Positions 34,049 to 44,652 of a stretch of 64,000 nt of DNA are shown here, piece by piece. Position 1 is the first letter of the stretch; each line of letters begins with the position of its first letter. The notes under the pieces were generated by a model. It saw nothing but the letters and a program-made list of their open reading frames with translations, did not search any database and was not told the origin of the DNA. Location: assembly GCF_963678975.1 (NCBI RefSeq), contig NC_089285.1, positions 9,162,694 to 9,226,693 of the forward strand, read 5' to 3'. Source of the stretch: Dysidea avara. Lineage: Eukaryota > Porifera > Demospongiae > Dictyoceratida > Dysideidae. A program made the position numbers and the translations under genes.

Positions 34049-34292
34049 CTAACCAAGAGACAGCAAATGAGGAGTCTACTGGAGTTGACAGATCAATAGA
34101 TCGGCTAGAGCTGCCCACATAAAATCAGAGTTCAGCATTCAATACTCGGCCAGAGCGCTCTATAAAGTTCCACCAAAGCGGTTGATTGAAGAACTGTACT
34201 GAATGGGTAACATTCTTAGACTGCAAACTTGATTATGCACACACAATTGTACTCACATGTTGCAATATTTACCTTTTTTAAGGGGGGAGGAG

Positions 34293-34407
34293 TGTTGTAT
34301 GTGTATATCTATAATGCATGCATGCATACGGCGATTGTACTTTAATCAGAGTGTATTGAATATAGTGAAACATGTGGCTGGGTCAGGCATTCCTCTAGTT
34401 CAGAACA
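34293..34407 (+). repeat. 3' LTR (115 bp)
   Basis: Partner of 32778-32892. Followed by the TATAG duplication at 34408-34412. Confidence 0.9.
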
Positions 34408-34574
34408 TATAGCTACTCTATCTTTTTGCATAACAATATGTGTTTAATATACTGGCAAGGTGAAAACAGTGCAAGCACCCACTCAAACAGAAGAAGTGAC
34501 GGCAACATTAGATGGTAAAGGAATGCCTTAGTCTCGCGTGGCCAGACCCTTTCCACGCAGCCGCTTATCGATTG

Positions 34575-35027
34575 GAAATTATAAGCGCCGCGCTACAAGG
34601 GTCTGGAATAGTTCATGAACATGAAATTTTTCGACACGTTGTCGGTGACAATTGATTGATTGGGTAACACCTAAGATCCAAAGATTTAAAATGCAATGGA
34701 TGTTCCCTTGAATCTTTAGTCTGTTTTGATCGGCAAATCAGCTTAAAACCTTTCGCCTACTTTCCTTGTAACTCGAGATGAACTGAGCTTGTTTGTCTTT
34801 ATTCAGCCGTACTTGTTGAAGATTCAGTAGTAGGTAAGAGGAAAACCCTACACGGGTCGATACTCGTCATCCCCAGAGGCCTTCTTCTGCTCATTCTTCA
34901 GTAATCAGATCACTTTGGCGATTAAGGGATCGCGTGAGCCAATTTACACTCCCCAAACACTGAGGATTGTAGATTTTTTAAATACGCGAACTATTCCAGA
35001 CCCTTGTAGCGCGGCGCTTATAATTTC
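34575..35027. repeat. Perfect 40-bp inverted repeat enclosing 373 bp
   Basis: 34575-34614 and 34988-35027 are exact reverse complements. They contain ATAAGCGCCGCGCTACAAGG and GTCTGGAATAGTTC. The AAGGGTCTGG core echoes the subterminal motif of the outer inverted repeats. The right copy abuts the truncated 5' end of the RT coding region. It may be a nested MITE or a rearranged subterminal region. Confidence 0.85.
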
Positions 35028-38000
35028 AAATCCTGGGGTGCGGCCTATTGGTGTGTGCGAGGTTATGAGACGTATTGTTGCTAAGGCTGTGCTATCCTGC
35101 GGGATGACATTCAGGAGGCAGCTGGTTCACACCAACTTTGTGCGGGGCAACTTTCTGGGGCGGAGGCTGCGGTTCATGCTGTCCGAAAGGTTTTTGAGGA
35201 AGGAAGCACTGAGGCTGTGTTGCTGGTGGACGCCTCCAATGCCTTTAACTCGCTGAACTGTTTGGTGGCTCTACACAACATCAGACAACTGTGCCCGCCA
35301 CTTTCCACTATTCTGATCAATATTTTTAGGTCTCCAGCCTCTTTGCTTGTTTCTGGGGAGGTTATTTTATCAGAGGAAGGTACTACACAGGGAGACCCAC
35401 TAGCTATGCCTATGTATGCCCTTGCTACAGTGCCTTTAATCAATCAGTGGACCAGATCTGGTATGCTGATGATGCTTGTGCTTGTGGCAGTATACAGGAC
35501 TTGCTCATCTGGTGGAACCAGCTCTGTATTAAGGGACCTGCTTTTGGCTATTTTGTAAATGCTCCTAAAACTTGGTTAGTTTCTAAGGAAAGGTTCCATT
35601 CAATTGCTACTACTCTGTTCTCAGATACTGATGTTCAAATTACTTCTGCGGGGCCGTTCCTACCTTGGGGCTGCCATTGGTTCAAACGCTTATGTCCAGG
35701 AATTTGTGAGGGACAAGGTTGTTGGATGGTCAGCAGAGATTACACGGCTTGCCAAGTTCGCACAAGTTCAGCCGCATGCTGCTTATTCCGCTCTCACTCA
35801 TGGCTTGTCAAGCCATTGGCTCTACCTTTGTCGCACTACTCCAAACATATCAGAGGCTTTACAACCCCTTGAGGACAACATCCGGCTGGTACTTATCCCT
35901 ACTTTGATGGGATGCTCTCCACCAAATGACACAATCCGTAAATTATTTGCCCTTCCACCTCGATATGGTGGTTTGGGTATCATAAACCCAACTCTTATTG
36001 CAGCTGAGGAGTATTTAGCCTCGTGTCACATTACTGAGCCTCTTTCACAATTCATTCTGGAACGGGGTACCAATTCGGCTATTGTTAAATCAGAACAGCT
36101 ATCTCGCAAGTCCGCAATTCCAAATCTTCCAACTATTCGGATAGATCTTCCAGTTTGCGTACCCATTTAGATCCCCCCTCTCAACGCGCTTTAGATCTAG
36201 CCTCAGCCAAAGGGGCCTCCAACTGGCTTACCACCCGGCCCCTACAGGAACATGGCTTTGCACTGCATAAGTCCGCGTTTCACTATGCCGTGGCACTACG
36301 TTATGGGTGGTCTCCTCAGCGGACTCCTGCTCACTGTGCATGTGGAACTTCCTTTTCAGTGGAGCATGCTTTATCCTGTCCCAAGGGTGGCTTACCTTCT
36401 ATCCGACACAATGAGATCAGAGATCTAACTGCTACCCTGTTGACTGAAGTATGCTCTCAGGTAGCTGTTTAACCAGAGCTCCAGCCGGTTTCACAGCAGG
36501 ACTACCCTGCTTCTGCCAATATCCAAGATGGTGCCCATCTTGACATCGCCATGAATGGTTTTTGGGGTGGAAGAAGTGAAAGATGTTTTGTGGATGTGCG
36601 GGTGTTCAACCCTCTGGCTGCTTCTAATGCATCCTCATCACTGGCCTCCTGTTATCGGAGGCACGAGAACATTAAGAAAGGCGTGTATGCTCAGAGAATT
36701 CGTGAGGAGGAGCATGCCTCTTTTACCCCCCTGGTAATGTCTGCCTCTGGTGGTCTGGCTCATGAGGCTTCTGTTTTTCATCAACGCTTGGCTCATCAAC
36801 TTTCAAATAAGTGGGGCGATGATTACTCTGTTGTCATGGGGTGGTTAAGGTGCTGTCTATCTTTTTCTCTCTTGCGGTCCTCCATAGAGGAGTTTCATCG
36901 CGTGATCAAAATTACGTAACATCCAGGAAGTCGCCATTTTTGTGCACAGTTCAGGTCACTGTTCAGTACTCTCAATGCAGCGGTTATCTACTTATGCCGA
37001 GGATCTACCGAGTGACGCTAAGGCTCGATATAGAGAGAAGTTAGAGGTTATTGGTGGGAATGATCCTTTTCTGTCTGGACGGATTGGCGAAGTGGTTGAT
37101 CGTTTGCCTGATTTAGATGCATTGGATCTAGTTTCGTACCTGGTCTTGCAGACAAGTTTTATTTCGGCAAAGCAATTTCAAGCTCGTAAGGGCCTTGAAG
37201 CTTATAATCAGTTCGTTTGTGGGTGGGTTAAAGATGTGCGCAGCCGCCTTGTTTGTGGAAAGTACCTGATTACCTCTCGAGTAAGCTACTGATTGTATGT
37301 TGTAACGACATAGTAGGGATGTTAAATTTACAGAAGTAACATTGCACTGAGCTGATAATAATACTTACTAGTATAATTGTGTACTGTAAATATTTTGGGA
37401 TGACCCAGTCTAGAAAATCATAAAGTTGTGTTTTAAAATAATGACTGTAGCTAGTAGCTGCCTGACCGGCACCTTCCAACCAAATCTGTTGTAAATGCAT
37501 GTACAGTTATGTGTGTTCTACTATTATGTGAAGTCTTTCTATTTTAAGGTTCGGCATTCCCAAAAAATCAATGAGACACGACTTGGTTGCTGGATAATTG
37601 TAGAGGAGACTGGAGAAATTTGCTGTGCACACTGTAATTGTATGGCTGGGCTCGGAGAGACGTGCACACATATTGCAGCTGTTTTATTTTATGTAGAAGC
37701 TGTAGTGCGAATGCAGGGTGCCAGGATTTGCACCCAGTCACAGTGTGCTTGGGTTATCCCATCTTACATGAAGTCAATTGATTACATGCCTATCAGAAAA
37801 ATTGACTTTACATCTGCAAGTGGGAAGAAAAGAAAATTGGATGAGATGTTGCATGAATCAGTTGATGAAAATGATTCTGCAGAGCCCAGTTCAGACAGTT
37901 GTCTTAAACATTGCGAGCAACCAACTGAAGAAGAACTGAGTCTGCTATTTGAAGCTATAAGCCTTGCAGGTACACGGCCTGCTACCCTATCAATAGACCA

Positions 38001-38104
38001 TATGCATGGTCTAAAAACGCAACGGAATTATTTTACAAAAAAAAGTTGACGGTGAACGACTACCGGAGCGATTATTTTGAACTTGAAAACTAGACCAACG
38101 ACGA

Positions 38105-39805
38105 ATGATGTCTAAACGACAATGCTGTGTTTGGGGTTGCCACAACAGGAAAGGAAGATGTGTGGAGGATATTGATGGAAATCGTCTTTGTGGATGCCCT
38201 CAGCTGCAGGTTGACGGTTGCCCCAAGCCCGAATTGGTGACACTCTACACCATTAGCAAAATGCCCCAGTCTATTAAACGCGCTGTTATACAAAGAATCA
38301 ACCTTACTAGACAAGGTCCAGAACAGAGCAGGTGGAAAGCTTCTTCAACCGCGGTGATCTGCAACGTGCATTATGAGGACTTCATGGGTCCTAGCAAGAC
38401 AAACAAATTTTGTATTCCTGTGTATTTTAAGAAGCCCAGCACCACTCCAGCATCAAAGAAAGCTAGGAGAGAGGAAGAAGATATGCAGGATACAACCAGT
38501 GGATATCAGGATGAAGATCTTGATGATTTGTCACTGCAAGATACTCAGCCAGAAACTATCCGTGTAAGCCTTGATATTTGTACAGCCTCAAGTACTTCTC
38601 AACTGGACTTGGATGCTGAGTTGTACCTTGAATCTACTGAATTTACTGATACAACTGAAGATACTCAGTCAGATACTGTTCCCATACAATCACATTTGCA
38701 TGGTCTTGATGCTGAAGACCCAGGTACAGCCTCCAGTAGTACTCAACTGGTTAATGCTGAGCTGTGCTGTGAACCTGCTATGATACTAAGTGGTACACCT
38801 GTTTCACAACCACATGATCTTAGTTCACCTGATGTTGCAAGTATTGTCTCCAGGTGTGCTCAGGTAGAGCAAGAAAACAGTGAGCTACGTGCAGAGAACT
38901 TGGCATTGAAACAAAAACTTGAGACTTTCAACAGCACTGTGCAGCGATTAAGTTTGAGCCTACTTACAGAAAGTAAACTACAAATGTACACTGGCCTTCC
39001 TCGGAAGGTATTTGAATGTCTTTTAGCGTGGATAATTCCTGCAGTAAGAAAAAGAGGAGCACGTGATGAACTAGATCCATCTCAAAAGTTGCTCTTGGTT
39101 ATGATGAGGGTTCGTTACAACTTTCCGCAAAGTGATTTAGCTTTTCGCTTTAATATTGATCAAAGCACAGTATCCCGTATCCTAAATCAGTGGATACCAA
39201 TGCTGAAAGTTCAGTTGAAACAACTTATTAGATGGCCACAAACAACTATTGGCCCAATTGATCCTCCCTACAATTTATTACCCAATGCTGTAGCCATTAT
39301 TGATGGAACTGAAATTTTTATTGAAAGGCCAAGTAACTTAGCTACACAGAAATCTTCATACAGTGATTATAAAAGTCATACCACAGTAAAGTATTTAGTA
39401 GCTATAGACACTTTTACTGGAGTTTTTGTGTATGTTTCACCCGGATTTTCTGGAAACAGCAGTGATCGGTTTACTATAGAGCATAGTGGGATACTACATC
39501 AATTGAAACCAGGCCAAAGAATCCTTGCTGACAAAGGATACAATGCACGGGATCTTTTTGCTCAGAAGAGATGTTTTTTGACCATTCCGAGTTTCTTAAG
39601 TGAAGGTCGCCTTACTGCACAGGAAGGTTTGAATTCTCGGACAATTGCCAGTGCACGGATTAGAGTGGAGAATGCCATCAAACGGTTAAAGGAGTACAAG
39701 GCTTTATCTGAAACATTAAGCAACAGAGTGAACAAGAAGATTGTGGATGATATGGTCCTTGTAGCTGGTGCACTATGTAACTTGAAACAAAAATTGATTA
39801 AGTAA
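38105..39805 (+). CDS. THAP/DDE transposase of element B
   Basis: An intact 566-aa frame. The N-terminus is a THAP zinc-finger domain (CCVWGCHNRKGRC, VICNVHYEDFMGP, IPVYF within about residues 1-110), which binds transposon ends. An acidic, Ser/Thr-rich linker with internal repeats follows (LDICTASSTSQLDLDAELYL; a similar block recurs about 50 codons on), then a coiled coil (EQENSELRAENLALKQKLE, about 260-280). The catalytic part is of the DDE_Tnp_4 type: HTH-like SDLAFRFNIDQSTVSRILNQ, first Asp in VAIIDGTEIFIERPSN (about 395), second Asp in ILADKGYNARDL (about 475), Glu in ARIRVENAIKRLKE (about 518). All three acidic residues are present. The start at 38105 (two Met in a row) lies about 110 bp inside the element end. 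Possibly functional. Confidence 0.85.
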   Translation: MMSKRQCCVWGCHNRKGRCVEDIDGNRLCGCPQLQVDGCPKPELVTLYTISKMPQSIKRAVIQRINLTRQGPEQSRWKASSTAVICNVHYEDFMGPSKTNKFCIPVYFKKPSTTPASKKARREEEDMQDTTSGYQDEDLDDLSLQDTQPETIRVSLDICTASSTSQLDLDAELYLESTEFTDTTEDTQSDTVPIQSHLHGLDAEDPGTASSSTQLVNAELCCEPAMILSGTPVSQPHDLSSPDVASIVSRCAQVEQENSELRAENLALKQKLETFNSTVQRLSLSLLTESKLQMYTGLPRKVFECLLAWIIPAVRKRGARDELDPSQKLLLVMMRVRYNFPQSDLAFRFNIDQSTVSRILNQWIPMLKVQLKQLIRWPQTTIGPIDPPYNLLPNAVAIIDGTEIFIERPSNLATQKSSYSDYKSHTTVKYLVAIDTFTGVFVYVSPGFSGNSSDRFTIEHSGILHQLKPGQRILADKGYNARDLFAQKRCFLTIPSFLSEGRLTAQEGLNSRTIASARIRVENAIKRLKEYKALSETLSNRVNKKIVDDMVLVAGALCNLKQKLIK

Positions 39806-40010
39806 CTATAATGTATACATATATATGTATTTTTTTTATTTTCTGGGTATTGTACAACAATAAGTGTAGTTGGTACTTTATAGCAGAACATTTATTGTAA
39901 TTTACAAGTGACATAAAATAATTAGCTTACATTGAACTACACAACCCATCAATACTACATGTATACATAACCCATGCGTAATAACACACATAACCTTATA
40001 TAAATTAATA

Positions 40011-41529
40011 CTACATATTACATAACCTATCTAAAGCTTCAACACCTAGTGTAGAGAAGTAAAAATGAGAGAGTTTATCCTTCATATCTGTCCATAGTTC
40101 AACATCAAACATAATCCGCTCAATATGAATGTCTACGTCTGTCCATACCACAAAATCACAAAATTCTGCACCTGTGAGTGCAATCTGACCTGTCACTTGA
40201 AAGTAGTAATCATGCCGGCGATTGAGAGATATTTGGCCATTTTCGGTATTTCTAAACAAACAAAATGCAGGGTCCTTGCAAGCCACTTCAATAGAATTAT
40301 TTCGGTGCTTATAGGGACACTTAACCTCTACCACTCCAAACTTTCCATTTGCAAGGGGAATGATTCCATCAGGAGATGTTGCCAGGTAAGGAAATTCTAC
40401 ACTCAGGTATACACCACATTCTTCAACCTGAGCACCACTCTGCTGAATGTATTGGTGTATAGCATTTGACTCGTGGTCACATCCCCACCGCAGTGCTGCT
40501 GTGTGGGGAATACCATAATCTCCTAACAGAGATTTAACCAGTGAAGGAGGATACAATCGTCGGAATGCTCTGTTGCAAACCCTACCAAAATTGCTAGACG
40601 TGATTCTCCACTGTCTTGCATCTAACCACAATGGATTATGTCTTTGACCAATGGTCATGACTTGGATTAACTCAACCTCTTCAGCTGTCGGCTTTAGCGC
40701 CTCAACAAGATCATCGACATTAACATCTCGAATAGAAGCGATGTCAGATAACTTATCAAGTGGGTCGATTAATACAGGATTAGCACTAGGTGGAGGAGCT
40801 GATTGCAAGGACCTTTCTTCTTCCTGCTTAAAATAATGCTGGACACCTGAGTCACATCCAGCACTCTCCAACTGTTGCAACAAGTCATCAACTTTTACAA
40901 CAGGCCCAGTGAATGCAACATAGCCATCAACAGATGACTTTCCAAAATCTAAGTCTACTACAAAGGATGGCTTTCCACTTTGTGTAGGCCTAGACCAAGC
41001 ACACCTCACACTTGTGCATGCTTGTGGAGTGATCTCGGTAAGTGTAATAAGTAGTGCAGCTATATGTACACAACTGTGTTTCCCCAGCAGGACACTTACA
41101 ATTTCCAGCTACAGGTCTTCCATCCTGTAACTTTGTAAATAGAGAGTAGAATGGAGGGTTCTTCCGCATAGTAGGTCGACATTTAGCTTTTATGAAAGTA
41201 GTGTCATCAGCTTTTGCCATCTCCAAATCAAACAAGTGGCTACACTGACATAAACGAACACCAGTTTGAAAATTCTTGGTGTAGCCTCCCTTTTCCTTAA
41301 GATATGCGGTAACATTACCTTCCCTCACTAACGGAAAGTCGTCTCCTGTCCAACCATCAGCTGGCAGTTGCTCAAAGCTTGGTGGACTTGTATACGTGAC
41401 ACATTGAAATGCGGTAGCCTCAATTTCCTCTTCTAATCTATCTGTATAAACAACATCAGCAACTTTTTGAACCAGTTCAGCCTTGTTTCCAGTTAGGGGT
41501 ATCCGCCTCTCTCGCAGAAAAGTCTTCAA
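40011..41529 (-). pseudogene. SAP-SWIM-YqaJ protein of element B
   Basis: The N-terminus (from 41529) is SAP-like (TFLRERRIPLTGNKAELVQK), followed by FDLEMAKADDTTFIKAKCRP and the start of a SWIM motif (CKCPAGET, about 41095). The frame then shifts by one base near 41080. The alternative frame continues the motif (CVHIAALL), then CTSVRCAWSRPTQSG and the YqaJ nuclease: RQWRITSSNFGRVC, WGCDHESNAIHQY, LATSPDGII, VVEVKCPYKHR, DYYFQVTGQIALTG, VVWTDVDIHIERI. All nuclease residues are visible, and the stop is at 40011. With one base restored this would be a full-length partner of the transposase, so it is either barely inactivated or affected by a consensus error. Start before 41529 not excluded. Confidence 0.75.
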
Positions 41530-42823
41530 TTGATCAACAGTCTACGAACGATACAACTCTACACCTTCCGCCATTCAGCTCACTGACACCGTTCACCGTT
41601 GTGACGTAAAGAGGATCACGAGAATTAGAGATATACGGTACGCATATCGTCTATTGTAGATCCATATTCAGATAATTATGTTCCTAAATCATCTCAAAGT
41701 GTTTTTCCAAAGCCTTTGAAATCTCTGTATGACATATCGTACATGCAGTTGAAGTACCATGAACTGCTGGAAGTGTGTGAATCTGTTTCACTTTCATTAG
41801 AGTTCACAGAGAGGATGTCGCAGTTGGTAGAAAAAGAGACCAGATCCCAAGCCAAATCTAGTTTGTGGTTTAAATACAGAGCTGGCAGGGTTACAGCATC
41901 CTATATGAAGTCAGTCTGCCATACTGACTCTGCAAACCCTGCGCAGAGTTTAATTAAATCGATTTGCTATCCCGAAGAATTTGCTTTCACAAGTAAGCCA
42001 ACAAGTTGGGGTCTAAAGCAAGAAAACATTGCCAGGGAACTGTACCTAAAACATATTGCCCCAAACCACGATTGTTTTGTGGTATCCAACAGTGGGTTGG
42101 TAATTAATCAAGAGTGGCCATTTCTTGGGGCATCTCCAGATGGCATCGTAGAATGTGATTGCTGTGGGAAAGGTGTTTTAGAAATAAAATGCCCTTATTC
42201 CCATCGTAGTGAGAGCATTTTATCGGCAGTGATCAGTGATAAACAGTTTTGCTTGACGAAGAGTGATGATGGTTCACTACATCTGGATCATGGGCATGCA
42301 TACTACTATCAAGTACAGACCCAAATGTTCATTTGCAATGTGGAATACTGTGACTTCTGTGTGTTCACCTTTCCAGCAGAAAGAGAGGATTCTTTGCCAC
42401 ATTTTCTGCTAGTCAATCAGTAGATAACAACCAATATGACAACAACGATGCAAATAACAGCCAAGGAAATGACTTGTTCTGCTATTGCCGTGGTCCTGAT
42501 GAAGGATCAATGATTGCGTGCGACAATAGTGAATGCAAAATTGAGTGGTTTCATCAGAGCTGCCTCAAACTCGAGATCATACCTAGAGGCAAATGGTATT
42601 GCCCTGATTGTCGCATATTACCACAATTTTTGAAAGGAAAAAAGAAGAAAAAGTAACTTTTACTTCATGTAGTGTTATCCTTATATTATTTCCATCATGT
42701 GATTTACAATACTTACAACAATTACATAGCTTAATATACAAAAATAAATCACAAACCACAATTTATACAATAGAAGGAATTGCAGAAAAAGTGTACTCAT
42801 TTACATAACTATGTGCATTTCAG

Positions 42824-44350
42824 TTACTCAAATGGCACAACAGAATCACACAAGTTTGTTAAAGCACAACAGACTCTTACTATACGATCAATAATGGGGA
42901 TGTCTTCACCTTTCCTCGTAGTCAAAAATGTGACCGGTATTGTGCTTTGCAGAATGGTTAATTTCTGCCTAACACAGCCTATTACACATTCAACATGGAT
43001 TCGAACATTTGCAATACTCCTGGTTTCTTCAACTTCAGTAGCTGTCAATTGGCTTTTCCCCCTCGTAAATGCTGGAATATGTAGTCTGGCTTGCATTGTA
43101 CCCACAGATTCCACAATGTCAAACCCACGGTCTGCTAACACAATGTTGCCAGGCAAAAGCTTCTGAAGCAGGCCACTGTTCTCAGTCAAAAATTTATCAC
43201 TCACACGTCCACCCCAGCACTCTGATACAAAAGAAATTGTACCTTGTGGGGTGATTCCTAGAAGCACCTTTGATGTATTGTGATGCTTGTAGTTAGACCA
43301 AGTAGCTGCCCTTGCCACTAAATTAGAAGGCCTTTCCGTGAAAATCTCAAAACAGTCAACAATTACTGCCACCTTTGAACCAAATGATGTCTTAAAACAT
43401 TCCGGCATAGTTTTTCTGAGAACATCACGCTCTGGCCAACGTATCAGATCTGACAATCTTATGTCCATCCTTTTGAGCCATTTCAAAATAACTCTAGACA
43501 TAGTGGCAGGGGAAACATGAAAAAGAAAGGAAATAAATTCATTTGGTAAATTCATTCTTAGCTTTAGCATAACACACATGAACTCCTGAAAGTGAGACAA
43601 CTTTGTGCCTTCATTAGCTGGCAAACCTTTTGCAACATGATCAAATACAGCTTTTACCAGCTTGAATTTTGGCAGTCCAGTATGAAATATGGTGTATTCA
43701 TCACTAATGAAGCTTTCTTCACAAAATGGAGGTAAATAGTCATTGAGTTGCTTTGTCAGGCTATCAACCTTATATTTGTAATAGGCTAACTCTTTCTGCA
43801 AACTTTCAACCTTACTTGCACATTTACATTCAGTGGTTTCTTTGTGACGAACACCAATTTTAACATACTGCTTCCCAAACTCGATTTCCTGAGAGGCAAT
43901 AAAGCCAGTCTCTTTGGTGACTATTTCATCAATAAGTTGTGACACTATGACCGGTACCTCTTTCAGCATTGCTTCAAAAGCATCCTTTCTCCTTTCTCTC
44001 TGTACAAGCCTTTCATACCTCTCCACGTGTACACTAACTGGAACTGTCGCACTCCGTTTCGAATGGCCCAGATTGAGGGTTGGTAGCCAATCTGGATCGT
44101 TAATACGATACAGTGGAGCCGGTTTCCCTGATGCAAAATGCTTCAAGCAAATTCTGTAGTCATGTTCTTCTAGAGAGGAGGGATCTATATCGTCTCTAGA
44201 AATAGCCGCCAAATATCCGTCTAAGCGTTTCCTTCGAAGTTCACAGTCCTTCTGTCCTTGGTGGTCAGACACAGCCGGAAGTTTGTAGAAGGAAATGCCT
44301 TTGTCTCGATCTGAACGGCTTGAGCAGTCTATAATTGCACATATCACCAT
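42824..44350 (-). CDS. THAP/DDE transposase of element A
   Basis: An intact frame. I take Met at 44350 (MVICAIIDCSSRSDRDKG) as the start, because the upstream 25 codons translate the terminal inverted repeat. This gives 508 aa. The THAP domain has Cys pairs (CAIIDC), FYKLP and ICLKHFASGKP. A helical linker (ECKCASKVESLQKELAYYKY) follows. The DDE_Tnp_4 core shows FISFLFHVSPATMSRVILKW, first Asp in VAVIVDCFEIFTERPSN, second Asp in IVLADRGFDIVE, Glu in VRIHVECVIGCVRQK. It ends close to the SWIM-YqaJ-PHD gene, which converges on it. Potentially active, though its mobile element is split by B. Confidence 0.85.
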   Translation of the reverse strand: MVICAIIDCSSRSDRDKGISFYKLPAVSDHQGQKDCELRRKRLDGYLAAISRDDIDPSSLEEHDYRICLKHFASGKPAPLYRINDPDWLPTLNLGHSKRSATVPVSVHVERYERLVQRERRKDAFEAMLKEVPVIVSQLIDEIVTKETGFIASQEIEFGKQYVKIGVRHKETTECKCASKVESLQKELAYYKYKVDSLTKQLNDYLPPFCEESFISDEYTIFHTGLPKFKLVKAVFDHVAKGLPANEGTKLSHFQEFMCVMLKLRMNLPNEFISFLFHVSPATMSRVILKWLKRMDIRLSDLIRWPERDVLRKTMPECFKTSFGSKVAVIVDCFEIFTERPSNLVARAATWSNYKHHNTSKVLLGITPQGTISFVSECWGGRVSDKFLTENSGLLQKLLPGNIVLADRGFDIVESVGTMQARLHIPAFTRGKSQLTATEVEETRSIANVRIHVECVIGCVRQKLTILQSTIPVTFLTTRKGEDIPIIDRIVRVCCALTNLCDSVVPFE

Positions 44351-44652
44351 ACTTCCTGTGCACAAAAATGGCGACTTCCTGGATGTTACATCATTTTGAT
44401 CACGCGATGAAACTCCTCTATACAATGCATCCGCGGAGCCCGCTCATCCATCGGTCACTATATTAAGACTCCCCCAATTGTGGAGCTGATTCGGGCAGAG
44501 TCTCAGTTTGCCGTGGACTAAGAAAGTCCCGGTTTGTCCAGCACAGGCCATTTATGTGCTGGGGGTGGTAGGTAAGGGCAGTCCATCAAGCCCGGAAAAA
44601 AAAATTTCCAATCGATAAGCGGCTGCGCGGAAAGGGTCTGGCCACGCGAGAC

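Larger units (their letters stand above)
32778..34407 (+). mobile_element. Second deleted Ty3/gypsy element
   Basis: LTRs of 115 bp at 32778-32892 and 34293-34407 begin TGTTGTATGTGTATATC and end TTCAGAACA. A perfect 5-bp duplication TATAG flanks them (32773-32777 and 34408-34412). A primer-binding-site-like TGGTGACGAGGATGGG starts at 32897, and a purine tract (AAGGGGGGAGGAG) precedes the 3' LTR. Protease and reverse transcriptase are missing, so this is another non-autonomous deletion derivative. The LTRs are unusually short. Confidence 0.9.
37995..41652. mobile_element. ISL2EU-like DNA transposon B (3.7 kb, nested in A)
   Basis: Flanked by AT (37993-37994, 41653-41654). Ends are AGACCATATGCATGG and, inverted, AGACGATATGCGTAC; a further shared block ACGGTGAACG lies about 55 bp in, so the inverted repeats are diverged. 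Excising B plus one AT restores ...TLSI-VDPYSD in the SWIM-YqaJ frame of A. B carries its own THAP/DDE transposase (plus) and SAP-SWIM-YqaJ gene (minus), again convergent. Its protein sequences differ widely from those of A, so these are distinct lineages, not a tandem duplication. Confidence 0.85.
36975..42656 (+). pseudogene. SWIM-YqaJ-PHD protein of element A, interrupted
   Basis: Exon 1 is 36975-37280 (MQRLSTYAEDLPSDAK, donor CGA/GTAAGC). Exon 2 starts 37549 after TCTTTCTATTTTAAG. It carries a SWIM-type zinc motif (CAHCNCMAGLGETCTH, about 37624) and runs to 37994, where element B is inserted. The frame resumes at 41655 (VDPYSDNYVPKS). The YqaJ nuclease core shows WFKYRAGRVTASYMKS, WGLKQENIAREL, GASPDGIVE (about 42129), GVLEIKCPY (about 42172) and YYYQVQTQMF, i.e. 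the E, D, ExK and Q positions. A one-base shift near 42380 breaks the link to a C-terminal PHD finger (FCYCRGP ... CDNSECKIEWFHQSCLKL ... YCPDC, 42477-42609) ending in a Lys tail. In ISL2EU elements this second protein is thought to help transposition. Confidence 0.8.
36886..44419. mobile_element. ISL2EU-like DNA transposon A (7.5 kb, host of B)
   Basis: Ends AGAGGAGTTTCATCGCGTGA on both sides in inverted orientation; about 64 bp of inverted repeat with two mismatches. Flanked by AT (36884-36885, 44420-44421). Removing the element and one AT joins the RT frame as ...RSSI-QCIRGARSS. It encodes a SWIM-YqaJ-PHD protein on plus and a THAP/DDE transposase on minus, convergently arranged. THAP transposase plus YqaJ nuclease with a 2-bp duplication is the architecture I know as ISL2EU (a PIF/Harbinger relative). 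Confidence 0.85.
35028..44522 (+). pseudogene. RT with restriction-like endonuclease, split by ISL2EU-A
   Basis: Coding parts are 35028-36885 and 44422-44522. RT motifs: NPGVRPIGVCEVMRRI (start, truncated), LLVDASNAFNSLN (about 35223), EEGTTQGDPLAM (about 35374) and IWYADDACACG (35453). Downstream are LPPRYGGLGIINP, a CCHC motif CACGTSFSVEHALSC (about 36340) and AHLDIAMN ... CFVDVRVFNP, which match the restriction-like endonuclease of R2-group non-LTR elements. At least four frameshifts occur (about 35130, 35440, 35650, 36150). The ORF is cut at FSLLRSSI and resumes after the 7.5-kb insertion with CIRGARSSIGHYIKTPP, ending at a TAA at 44520. A run of nine A lies at about 44596-44604, as expected of a retrotransposed 3' end. 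Confidence 0.8.

Noticed and set aside
35028..36885. Telomerase, Penelope or group II intron RT
   Set aside because: The YADD RT is followed by a CCHC motif and a restriction-like endonuclease-type region, not by GIY-YIG, telomerase T motif or maturase domains.
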